NCBI GenBank assembly: GCA_029168955.1
Contig: JAPDOI010001503.1
Location: forward strand, 1-64,000
Direction: 5' to 3'
DNA: 64,000 nucleotides
Source of the DNA: Aplectana chamaeleonis
Lineage: Eukaryota > Nematoda > Chromadorea > Rhabditida > Cosmocercidae
Shown here: piece by piece, positions 53,071-60,694 of the stretch
How the letters are laid out: each line of letters begins with the position of its first letter
Position numbering within the stretch: position 1 is the first letter of the stretch
The notes under the pieces: model-generated
What the model was told of the DNA's origin: nothing
Seen by the model: only the letters and a program-made list of their open reading frames with translations
The model's database searches: none
Position numbers and translations under genes: made by a program

Positions 53071-56000
53071 GCCTCTGACGACGTCATCGGAACGTCGTCA
53101 AAGTGCATCTGGCTTCTGATGACGTCATCGGGACGTCGTCAAAAGTGCATCTGGCTTCTGATGACGTCATCGGGACGCCGTCAAAAGTGCATCTGGCTTC
53201 TGATGACGTCATCGGAACGTCGTGAAAAGTGCATATGGCTTCTGATGACGTCATCGGGACGTCGTCAAAAGCGCATCTGGCTTCTGATGACGTCATCGGG
53301 ACGTCGCGGAAAGTGCTTCGGGATTCTGACGACGTCATCGGGACGTCGTCAAAAGTGCATCTGGCTTCTGATGACGTCATCAGAACGTTGTGAAAAGTGC
53401 ATCTGGCTTCTGATGACGTCATCGGAACGTCGTGAAAAGTGCATCTGGCTTCTAACGACGTCATCGGGACGTCGTCAAAATTGCATCTGGCTTCTGATGA
53501 CGTCATCGGGACGTCGTCAAAGGTGTATCTGGCTTCTGATGACGTCATCAGAACGTCGTGAAAAGTGCATCTGGCTTCTAACGACGTCATCGGAACGTCG
53601 TGAAAAGTGCATCTGGCTTCTAACGACGTCATCGGAACGTCGTCAAAATTGCATCTTGCTTCTGATGACGTCATCGGGACGTCGTCAAAGGTGTATCTGG
53701 CTTCTGATGACGTCATCGGAACGTCGTGAAAAGTGCATCTGGCTTCTAACGACGTCATCGGAACGTCGTGAAAAGTGCATCTGGCTTCTAACGACGTCAT
53801 CGGAACGTCGTCAAAAGTGCATCTGGCTTCTGATGACGTCATCGGGACGTCGTCAAAGGTGTATCTGGCTTCTGATGACGTCATCAGAACGTCGTGAAAA
53901 GTGCTTCGGGCTTCTGATGACGTCATCGGAACGTCTTGAAAACTGCATCTGGCTTCTGATGACGTCATCGGAACGTCGTGAAAAGTGCATCTGGCTTCTG
54001 ATGACTTCATCGTAACGTCGTGAAAAGTGCATCTGGCTTCTGACGACGTCATCGGGACGTCGTCAAAAGTGCATCTGGCTTTTGATGACGTCATCGGAAC
54101 GTCGTTGAAAGTGCTTCGGGATTCTGACGACGTCATCGGGACGTCGTCAAAAGTGCATCTGGCTTCTGATGACGTCATCCGGACGTCGTCAAAGGTGTAT
54201 CTGGCTTCTGATGACGTCATCAGAACGTCGTGAAAAGTGCTTCGGGCTTCTGATGACGTCATCGCAACGTCTTGAAAACTGCATCTGGCTTCTGATGACG
54301 TCATCGGAACGTCGTGAAAAGTTCTTCGGGCTTCTGATGACGTCATTGGAACGTCGTCAAAAGTGCATCTGGCTTCTGATGACGTCATCGGGACGTCGTC
54401 AAAGGTGCATCTGGCTTCTGATGACGTCATCAGGACGTCGTCAAAAGTGCATCTGGCTTTTGATGACGTCATCGGAACGTCGTCAAAAGTGCATCTGGCC
54501 TCTGATGACGTCATCGGGACGTCGTCAAAAGTGCATCTGGCTTCTGACGACGTCATCGGGACGTCGTCAAAGGTGTATCTGGCTTCTGATGACGTCATCA
54601 GAACGTCGTGAAAAGTGCTTCGGGCTTCTGATGACGTCATCGGAACGTCTTGAAAACTGCATCTGGCTTCTGATGACGTCATCGGACCGTCGTGAAAAGT
54701 GCATCTGGCTTCTGATGACTTCATCGTAACGTCGTGAAAAGTGCATCTGGCTTCTGACGACGTCATCGGGACGTCGTCAAAAGTGCATCTGGCTTCTGAT
54801 GACGTCATCGGAACGTCGTCAAAAGTGCATCTGGCTTTTGATGACGTCATCGGAACGTCGTCAAAAGTGCATCTGGCCTCTGATGACGTCATCGGGACGT
54901 CGTCAAAAGTGCATCTGGCTTCTGATAACGTCATAGAAACGTCGTTGAGAGTGCTTCGGGATTCTGACGACATCATCGGGACGTCGTCAAAAGTGTATCT
55001 GGCTTCTGATGACGTCATCAGAACGTCGTGAAAAGTTCTTCGGGCTTCTGATGACGTCATCGGAACGTGTTGAAAACTGCATCTGGCCTCTGATGACGTC
55101 ATGGGAACGTCGTGAAAAGTGCATCTGGCTTCTGATGACGTCATCGGGACGTCGTCAAAAGTGCATCTGGCTTTTGATGACGTCATCAGAACGTCGCGAA
55201 AAGTGCTTCGGGCTTCTGATGACGTTATCGGAACGTCGTGAAAAGTGAATCTGGCCTCTGACGACGTCATCGGAACGTCGTCAAAAGTGCATCTGGCTTC
55301 TGATGACGTCATCGGGACGTCGTCAAAAGTGCATCTGGCTTCTGATGACGTCATCGGAACGCCGTCAAAAGTGCATCTGGCCTCTGATGACGTCATCGGA
55401 ACGTCGTGAAAAGTGCATATGGCTTCTGATGACGTCATCGGGACGTCGTCAAAAGCGCATCTGGCTTCTGATGACGTCATCGGGACGTCGCGGAAAGTGC
55501 TTCGGGATTCTGACAACGTCATCGGGACGTCGTCAAAAGTGCATCTGGCTTCTGATGACGTCATCAGAACGTTGTGAAAAGTGCATCTGGCTTCTGATGA
55601 CGTCATCGGAACGTCGTGAAAAGTGCATCTGGCTTCTAACGACGTCATCGGGACGTCGTCAAAAGTGCATCTGGCTTCTGATGACGTCATCGGAACGTCG
55701 TCAAAAGTGCATCTGGCTTCTGATGACGTCATCGGGACGTCGTCAAAGGTGTATCTGGCTTCTGATGACGTCATCAGAACGTCGTGAAAAGTGCTTCGGG
55801 CTTCTGATGACGTCATCGGAACGTCTTGAAAACTGCATCTGGCTTCTGATGACGTCATCGGAACGTCGTGAAAAGTGCATCTGGCTTCTGATGACTTCAT
55901 CGTAACGTCGTGAAAAGTGCATCTGGCTTCTGACGACGTCATCGGGACGTCGTCAAAAGTGCATCTGGCTTTTGATGACGTCATCGGAACGTCGTTGAAA

Positions 56001-56422
56001 GTGCTTCGGGATTCTGACGACGTCATCGGGACGTCGTCAAAAGTGCATCTGGCTTCTGATGACGTCATCGGGACGTCGTCAAAGGTGTATCTGGCTTCTG
56101 ATGACGTCATCAGAACGTCGTGAAAAGTGCTTCGGGCTTCTGATGACGTCATCGCAACGTCTTGAAAACTGCATCTGGCTTCTGATGACGTCATCGGAAC
56201 GTCGTGAAAAGTTCTTCGGGCTTCTGATGACGTCATCGGAACGTGTTGAAAACTGCATCTGGCTTCTGATGAAGTCATCGGGACGTCGTCAAAAGTGCAT
56301 CTGGCTTTCGATGACGTCATCAGAACGTCGCGAAAAGTGCTTCGGGCCTCTGATGACGTCATCGGGACGTCGTCAAAGGTGCATCTGGCTTCTGATGACG
56401 TCATCAGGACGTCGTCAAAAGT

Positions 56423-56427
56423 GCATC
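56423..56427. repeat. Target-site duplication, left copy (GCATC)
   Basis: GCATC directly precedes the 5' LTR and directly follows the 3' LTR at 60738. Five bases fits BEL/Pao integration. It lies in the GTGCATCTGG part of a monomer, so the same five bases are common in the array; the exact abutment to both LTR ends is what supports it. Confidence 0.85.
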
Positions 56428-56445
56428 TGTTGTGGATACACAACC
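56428..56445. other. LTR-start stem-loop
   Basis: TTGTG then GATA then CACAA (56431-56444) form a perfect 5-bp stem with a 4-nt loop at the very start of the LTR. The same hairpin is in the 3' LTR. A related form without the GATA spacer, GTTGTGAACAAC, occurs at 60181-60192. Confidence 0.6.
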
Positions 56446-56610
56446 TTGTGAATCTAAATCTAATATAACTTATATAGGTTAGGGCAAATGGTATTAAGTA
56501 CTAAGAATCAGAACGGTCATAAAACTTTGTATAGTTCATCCATAGCCCAGACACCATTTACGACTCTGCCGTTAGGCATCGTATCCAGAGGGTGGTAACT
56601 GGTAGGTTAA

Positions 56611-56634
56611 TTGTTTTTTTTTGTTTTTTTTTAA
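56611..56634 (+). other. T-rich insertion private to the 5' LTR
   Basis: Two T-runs separated by a G lie between TTAATT motifs. The 3' LTR reads straight through from GGTTAATT to ACAC. The extra 24 bp account for the whole length difference between the LTRs. Confidence 0.85.
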
Positions 56635-56770
56635 TTACACGCGGGTGTGCCTCATAGGTCCCGCTACAATTGATAGATGAGCTACTGCTTGAGGCTCGGT
56701 ACACCCTGTGAATATAGCTGTAATTACAACTTTGTATAATACTTGTTTGTGGGGCCGCCTCCCCAATCTG

Positions 56771-56778
56771 TATAAAAG
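56771..56778 (+). promoter_or_regulatory. LTR TATA box
   Basis: TATAAAAG, about 100 bp before the LTR end and upstream of the polyadenylation signal, as expected at the U3-R boundary. Transcription would start near 56800, around the CGTCTGTTCACTGAGC stretch; the exact start is inference. Confidence 0.75.
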
Positions 56779-56829
56779 GCGATGGGATGTTGATAGAGGG
56801 TTCGTCTGTTCACTGAGCAGGTACTTGTT

Positions 56830-56835
56830 AATAAA
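56830..56835 (+). terminator. LTR polyadenylation signal
   Basis: AATAAA, 52 bases after the TATA box, followed by T/A-rich sequence and the TGTCTGT stretch. In the 3' LTR the same signal at 60689-60694 would end the element transcript. Confidence 0.65.
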
Positions 56836-56879
56836 TCTATATATTGCAAGTGTCTGTAACCATTGGTAATCCACCAAAT

Positions 56880-56892
56880 TGGTGCATCGGCC
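56880..56892 (+). other. Primer-binding site, tRNA-Gly-like
   Basis: TGGTGCATCGGCC starts two bases after the 5' LTR. Its complement would be the 3' end of a tRNA ending GGCCGATGCA plus CCA, which agrees with my recollection of animal tRNA-Gly (GCC). The match stops after 13 bases (next AGTGAACG). Position and the leading TGG are strong; the tRNA identity needs alignment to the host tRNA set. Confidence 0.75.
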
Positions 56893-57030
56893 AGTGAACG
56901 ATCCCTCGCTTCAACTCTCAGCTAGTGTGTTCCTCCCTGAGGAAACGAGAGAAAAGTGAGCCTCACCTACCCAATCTTCTCACCTAGTGTTCCTCATTGC
57001 AGGAACGAGAAGAAAGAGCGTAACCTCTGT

Positions 57031-57481
57031 CTTGTGCGTCTCCGCAAGGGGAACCGGCAGAGTAAAACTCGAGAGTATCTGTCTTGTGCGTCTCCGCAAG
57101 GGGAACCGGCAGAGTAAACCTCAAAAGGGCCTGTCTTGTGCGTCTCCGCAAGGGGAACCGGCAGTGCTTAACTTCCAATCTCTACCAAGAGCGTGAACTC
57201 TGTCTTGTGCGTCTCCGCAAGGGGAACCGGCAGTGTTTCACCTCTAACCTTCCACTTCAAGAGCGTAAACTCTGTCTTGTGCGCCTCCGCAAGGGGAACC
57301 GGCAGTGTTTTACCTCTAAACTTTCAAAAAAGAGCGTGAACTCTGTCTTGTGCGTCTCCGCAAGGGGAACCGGCAGAGTCGAACCTCGAAATCGTCTTGT
57401 CTTGTGAGTCTCCAGAAGGGGAACCGGCAAGGCGTACTTCAAAACCTTCATCTTGTGCGTCCTCTCACGAGGAACCGGTGA
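57031..57481 (+). repeat. Eight-copy interspersed leader repeat with stem-loop core
   Basis: A 30-nt core, CTTGTGCGTCTCCGC then AAGGGGAACCGGCAG, starts at 57031, 57083, 57135, 57204, 57276, 57347, 57401 and 57452. Spacings are 52, 52, 69, 72, 71, 54 and 51 bp. The first six cores are nearly invariant (one T-to-C at 57284) while the linkers vary, and the last two cores are degenerate. CTTG with CAAG and CG with CG can pair around a TCTC loop, leaving a two-base bulge. Longer linkers share GAGCGTGAACTCTGT. Confidence 0.88.
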
Positions 57482-57490
57482 AGTAATAAG

Positions 57491-57514
57491 CTTTTTCCTG
57501 CAATCAGGAAAAAG
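57491..57514 (+). other. Leader hairpin with 10-bp perfect stem
   Basis: CTTTTTCCTG pairs with CAGGAAAAAG around a CAAT loop. It is the strongest simple stem in the leader and directly follows the last repeat core. Confidence 0.8.
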
Positions 57515-57770
57515 TTCCGCAGCAAGTTCTCAATTTGAGCTTTCTCAGCAAGAAGCCAAGAGGACTGTGTCAGAGCTTTCGTCTCCTCAAGTGAGAAAAT
57601 CAGAAAGCGAAGCAGTTTCCTAATAAACCGGGAAAATCTGACTGGCGAAGCAAATCCTCCTTGAGGTAATCAAGAAAGGAAGTCCCGCGTGGGAGGAAGT
57701 TACCTACTGCGGAATCAACCGAAGCAGTAAAAATGCAAGGAACCTTGAAACTTGAAACAAACCAAAAAAA

Positions 57771-59042
57771 ATGGCTGGAATTCAAGTCTTTAAAACAAAG
57801 ATCACAAACGCTTGTGCGCTAATCAAATCCAACGAAGACGGTATGAAGAAATTGGAAACACCATTCACATTCCCTACTGAAAAAACAGAATGTGAAGCCT
57901 TCATACGGGAACGCACTGTGGAATTAAACCACCTGGCAAGATCCATTTCAAAAGCCAAGGAATTCTTTTACAAATGTGTTCAAGACGCCATCGAAAGGAT
58001 TGAATCACGGTCGGAACAGAAAGAGAGTGATAAATTGATGCTCGATCTTAACAAGCACCTGGAATCTGAGGCAAACAACTTGGATATAGAAGTCGTCCAA
58101 TGGCTAAACAAAATTGAGTTCAGAAAAGAAGAATTAACTCAACAATCGATCCTCCTCACAAAAGCGACTAATTACGGTAGGCAACAGGCTGGCAGCAGCA
58201 CTAAGAGCCACAATGCTGATGACTACGATAGCGGCAGTGCAGTAATTAGCAATCGCCACGTGAGAGTAAGGCGACCACAGCTTGAAGTGCCAACATTTTC
58301 TGGTAACTTCCTGGAATTCAACACATTCTGGTCGGTCTTCGAGTCCCTAATTGACAGCGATACAGAACTGAGCGACCGAGAGAAGTTCCTATTCCTGAAA
58401 CAGGCGCTGAAAGGAAAGGCCGCAGCCTCAATTAGCAGCATTCCTGTCTTAGGAGAAAAATACTACATTGCTGTGAACCTTCTCAAAAAGCAGTTCGACA
58501 GGTCATCAAGTATTGCCGATGTGTTAATTAATGAAATCGAGCGTCTACCTCAAGCGCGAGAGAGTCCAAGAAGCTGTCGTGAAACTCTCTCAGCCATTTC
58601 GTCTCGCATCACACACCTCGAGCACACTGGTGTACCAATGAACGCCGACAGAGTGTGGAGACGTCTAATCCTCTCAAAATTCACGGAGGAAATTTGCAGC
58701 AAAGTGATCAAGAAGGAGAATGAAGCCGGCTTCTCATATGGAGTGAACGATATTATGGAAACAATTGATGAAATAATAGCACTTCAAGAGACGACAGAAC
58801 GTACAATGAAGACAATGTTTGACAATGACTACTGTCGACAGAAGAATATCCATAAAGAAAATCGGCAGTCTAATATCACGCATCAGAAGCACACATACAA
58901 AGTCGTCGGTTTGGCAGCAACAGTTCCAACACGCTCTCGCAAGCAGAGCATGTTGGCCAACCAGAAGTCATTTCAGCTCAGGCTCTCCACTGCAACGTTT
59001 CAGAAAACCGTCAGCAAGTCAGACAGCAAGTACTGCCTATAG
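57771..59042 (+). CDS. gag: Gag polyprotein, BEL/Pao type (DUF1759-like)
   Basis: This 423-codon gene would encode the particle protein of the retrotransposon. Residues 1-130 are charged and helical-looking, with coiled-coil-like stretches at about 40-125. Residues about 169-310 match the BEL/Pao DUF1759 pattern: PQLEVPTFSGNFLEF, TFWSVFESLI, SDREKFLFLKQALKGKA, and a later LLKKQFD. The start is the first ATG after an in-frame TGA at 57753-57755, in an A-rich context with G at +4. The CCHC zinc knuckles usually found after DUF1759 are not visible; the last 70 residues hold few Cys and no such spacing. The frame stops while the protease frame is already open (58874-59042 overlap). Family assignment is firm by motif; particle assembly is inferred from the family. 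Confidence 0.9.
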   Translation: MAGIQVFKTKITNACALIKSNEDGMKKLETPFTFPTEKTECEAFIRERTVELNHLARSISKAKEFFYKCVQDAIERIESRSEQKESDKLMLDLNKHLESEANNLDIEVVQWLNKIEFRKEELTQQSILLTKATNYGRQQAGSSTKSHNADDYDSGSAVISNRHVRVRRPQLEVPTFSGNFLEFNTFWSVFESLIDSDTELSDREKFLFLKQALKGKAAASISSIPVLGEKYYIAVNLLKKQFDRSSSIADVLINEIERLPQARESPRSCRETLSAISSRITHLEHTGVPMNADRVWRRLILSKFTEEICSKVIKKENEAGFSYGVNDIMETIDEIIALQETTERTMKTMFDNDYCRQKNIHKENRQSNITHQKHTYKVVGLAATVPTRSRKQSMLANQKSFQLRLSTATFQKTVSKSDSKYCL

Positions 59043-60043
59043 CATCGGCACTGATTTTCAATGAAGCAGAAATGGAATATGAGCCTGTCACTCTAGTGTT
59101 GGATTCTGGATCTCAAAGAAGTGCCGTGAAAAAAGAGATCGCAAATAGGCTGAAGCTTCCTGTAGCAAGCTCAGCGATGCCCACAACTGCTGGAATTGGA
59201 AAATCGCAAGAAATTTCCAGTCTCAATGAAACATGCTTAACTCTGAGAAGCCGATTCTGCTCGAAAAAGCTGCGAAACGTGTCACTGTCAACCAAGGATA
59301 GACCGAATTTCTGCACGACAGCTGCTGGATTGTCGGCGGCAGACAAGAACTTCATAAAGAAAAGGAGTATAGCAGTTTCCCAGCTTAACCGCCCACATAC
59401 AGAGATATCTCCAGAGATTCTCATTGGGCAAGACCTTCGAAGCAATATCATCGAACACAATGTTCCTGTCATGAGATTGCCATCTGGTTTACTCCTAACA
59501 CCAACAGTTTTCGGCTATATCGTCTCTTCTACAAGTATCACATGCAACTTCAAAACTAGGAGAACTCATCAAATCAGCTCCACCATCGTGGCAACGTCGA
59601 TTACATCTTCACTGAGCGGCTACATGAAGGGCCTCAAGAACCCGAGCGGACTAGAACCACGTCATGTCGGCACCAAAACTAGTGAAGATCACTTCAAGGA
59701 GCCATATCAAGGAATTCTGCATGACCCATTTCAACAGCCGCTGCACAGGAAGTGTCGCCCCTCCAAAAGAAAACGGCGACGTAAACGTGCAAAAGGCATT
59801 TATTCCGGCATCAAACCAGTTGGAGAACAGTACAGTAAGCCGCAACGCGAGAGGGGACCTACAATACAATTTCGACAACAAGGCGACACATACAATCGCG
59901 TGAGTGTCCGAAACGACCGCAACGAGGATCACAGACAACGCAGTCAGGTACGATCACACGTGCCTCGGATCAAGTACGATTCAAGGAGATCCAGGAATAA
60001 ACTGCCGTTTCAGAAGAATATCGCCAGTTTGAATCGTACATAG
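58874..60043 (+). CDS. Retrotransposon aspartic protease (DUF1758-like), truncated pol
   Basis: The frame is open from 58874, in the -1 frame relative to gag. Its first ATG is 59072, but conserved-looking protease sequence begins upstream (QVLPIASALIF, near 59015), so synthesis as a Gag fusion is more likely than a start at 59072. Counting from that ATG, the active-site motif LDSGSQRS is at residues 10-17, EILIGQDL at 115-122 and LPSGLLLTPTVFGYIVS at 136-152, the order seen in DUF1758 proteases. From about residue 160 the sequence is unrecognised and rich in Arg/Lys, with a strong basic cluster at 226-241. It ends where reverse transcriptase should begin. Role by family: cleavage of Gag during particle maturation. 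No canonical X-XXY-YYZ slip site was found in the overlap. Confidence 0.85.
   Translation, partial: YHASEAHIQSRRFGSNSSNTLSQAEHVGQPEVISAQALHCNVSENRQQVRQQVLPIASALIFNEAEMEYEPVTLVLDSGSQRSAVKKEIANRLKLPVASSAMPTTAGIGKSQEISSLNETCLTLRSRFCSKKLRNVSLSTKDRPNFCTTAAGLSAADKNFIKKRSIAVSQLNRPHTEISPEILIGQDLRSNIIEHNVPVMRLPSGLLLTPTVFGYIVSSTSITCNFKTRRTHQISSTIVATSITSSLSGYMKGLKNPSGLEPRHVGTKTSEDHFKEPYQGILHDPFQQPLHRKCRPSKRKRRRKRAKGIYSGIKPVGEQYSKPQRERGPTIQFRQQGDTYNRVSVRNDRNEDHRQRSQVRSHVPRIKYDSRRSRNKLPFQKNIASLNRT
59550..60043 (+). other. Unrecognised basic tail after the protease
   Basis: Roughly the last 160 codons of the protease frame show no motif I can name. The stretch around 59750-59795 encodes a dense Arg/Lys run (SKRKRRRKRAKG) that resembles a nuclear-localisation or nucleic-acid-binding segment. 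It could be a scrambled, frame-shifted remnant of pol left by the deletion, or a substitute for the missing zinc knuckles. The sequence alone does not decide. Confidence 0.5.
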
Positions 60044-60310
60044 TAATTTCTATTTCATTTTGTTTTCTTATATTAGTCGTGTTTGTTGTAAGTTGTGCAG
60101 TCAAACTTGTGATAGGGGTATGTGTAGATATTGAGTTCTATAAATTTCTATCGCTACCGCTCATTGCCGGCCGCCCCAGTGTTGTGAACAACCAAATCTC
60201 ATATAAAGTCGATTTATTGTACACTATTTTTCAACCTTCGAATGTGCAAATGAATATTGGCCTGACATCTGTACAACATTTTAGCTACCGCTAATTGCCG
60301 GCCGCCCCAG
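60044..60310 (+). other. Non-coding 3' end of the internal region
   Basis: 267 bp of mostly A/T-rich sequence with no gene seen. It holds a 34-bp direct repeat (60153-60186 and 60284-60317). The bases just before the 3' LTR (GCCGGCCGCCCCAG) are not purine-rich, so the usual polypurine tract is absent. Confidence 0.75.
60153..60186 (+). repeat. 34-bp direct repeat, upstream copy
   Basis: GCTACCGCTCATTGCC then GGCCGCCCCAGTGTTGTG matches 60284-60317 with one difference (C for A at 60162). The second copy runs into the first seven bases of the 3' LTR, so the upstream copy carries an imitation LTR start, TGTTGTGAACAACC, at 60180-60193. Confidence 0.88.
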
Positions 60311-60317
60311 TGTTGTG
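60284..60317 (+). repeat. 34-bp direct repeat, LTR-junction copy
   Basis: Second copy, straddling the junction between the internal region and the 3' LTR (60310/60311). It lies 131 bp after the first. Confidence 0.88.
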
Positions 60318-60629
60318 GATACACAACCTTGTGAATCTAAATCTAATATAACTTATATAGGTTAGGGCAAATGGTATTAAGTACTAAGAATCAGAACGGT
60401 CATAAAACTTTGTATAGTTCATCCATAGCCCAGACACCATTTACGACTCTGCCGTTAGGCATCGTATCCAGAGGGTGGTGTCTGGTAGGTTAATTACACG
60501 CGGGTGTGCCTCATAGGTCCCGCTACAATTGATAGATGAGCTACTGCTTGAGGCTCGGTACACCCTGTGAATATAGCTGTAATTACAACTTTGTATAATA
60601 CTTGTTTGTGGGGCCGCCTCCCCAATCTG

Positions 60630-60637
60630 TATAAAAG
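60630..60637 (+). promoter_or_regulatory. TATA box in the 3' LTR
   Basis: TATAAAAG, identical to the 5' LTR copy. It points outward into the right satellite arm, so it could start readthrough transcription of the satellite. Confidence 0.65.
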
Positions 60638-60688
60638 GCGATGGAATGTTGATAGAGGGTTCGTCTGTTCACTGAGCAGGTACTTGTT

Positions 60689-60694
60689 AATAAA
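60689..60694 (+). terminator. Polyadenylation signal in the 3' LTR
   Basis: AATAAA, the functional copy for ending the genomic transcript by analogy with other LTR elements. Confidence 0.65.

Larger units (their letters stand above)
1..56427. repeat. 42-bp satellite array, left arm
   Basis: Head-to-tail 42-bp monomers, all in one orientation, run without a gap to the retrotransposon. A reference monomer is 30734-30775: it begins GTGCATCTGG, has the perfect 12-bp palindrome GATGACGTCATC at its monomer positions 16-27, a second GACGTC at 30-35 and an A-tract at its end. Hand count of that monomer gives 22 G+C of 42 and four CpG. Variation clusters in the linkers: CATCTGG / CTTCGGG / TATCTGG near the start, GGG / GGA / AGA / AGG after the palindrome, and GTGAAAA / GTCAAAA / GCGAAAA / TTGAAAA at the end. 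The palindrome changes less often. Most monomers are exactly 42 bp; scattered 41- and 43-bp monomers break the reading frames. No protein gene or RNA gene is supported here. Confidence 0.98.
46941..56427. repeat. Heterogeneous right satellite domain with large duplications
   Basis: Left-type monomer classes return (GTCAAAA, TTGAAAACTGC, GTGTTGAAAAC, ATAACGTCATAGAAACG). Blocks recur at 924 bp (50138 and 51062), 546 bp (52247 and 52793), 1890 bp (54027 and 55917) and about 2,645 to 2,730 bp (about 51.7-52.5 kb against 54.35-55.25 kb). All are multiples of 42 within a base. No gene is visible. Confidence 0.85.
56428..56878 (+). repeat. 5' LTR (451 bp)
   Basis: Begins TGTTGTGGAT and ends ATCCACCAAA; these ends are an imperfect inverted repeat (8 of 10). 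The usual CA end is not present at the boundary defined by comparison with the 3' LTR. It differs from the 3' LTR at 56597, 56598 and 56786 and by a 24-bp T-rich insertion near 56611-56634. It contains a TATA box and a polyadenylation signal, so it can in principle drive and end transcription. Confidence 0.95.
56893..57770 (+). other. Structured 5' leader of the retrotransposon
   Basis: This 878-bp stretch precedes gag and has no convincing gene. Short frames in it only read through the leader repeats. It is packed with short stem-loops: 56930-56944 (TTCCTC / GAGGAA), 56989-57006 (GTTCCT / AGGAAC), 57460-57473 (TCCTC / GAGGA), 57491-57514 (10-bp stem, loop CAAT) and 57684-57693 (CCC / GGG). 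It also holds the eight-copy repeat at 57031-57481. A single ATG at 57733, out of frame with gag, opens a short upstream frame that overlaps the gag start. Packaging, dimerisation or translation control are plausible roles, by analogy only. Confidence 0.75.

Noticed and set aside
1..56427. Hundreds of long open frames on both strands
   Set aside because: They are the 42-bp monomer read in phase (14 codons). They overlap in several frames at once, lack start or stop context and change frame at each 41- or 43-bp monomer. Not listed as genes.
56635..56877. 80-codon minus-strand frame in each LTR
   Set aside because: It lies across the promoter and polyadenylation region of the LTR, is duplicated only because the LTR is, and matches nothing I recognise.
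56984..57451. Short open frames in the leader (60-107 codons, both strands)
   Set aside because: They consist of the repeated leader core read in different frames (CLVRLRKGNRQ and VSARGTGRV) and show no protein-family match.
58874..59042. Programmed -1 slip site such as G-AAA-ACC near 58997
   Set aside because: It does not fit X-XXY-YYZ in the gag frame and no downstream pseudoknot is evident by eye.
58819..59064. Separate small gene overlapping the gag end
   Set aside because: It is a third-frame shadow of the gag/protease overlap with no recognisable motif. The family evidence lies in the gag and protease frames.
59651..59938. Minus-strand and third-frame frames over the protease tail
   Set aside because: No motif is seen; they are shadows of the plus-strand frame, though a frame-shifted pol remnant here was considered and could not be supported.
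60079..60294. 71-codon frame before the 3' LTR
   Set aside because: It lies in A/T-rich non-coding sequence across the 34-bp direct repeat, with no conserved feature.
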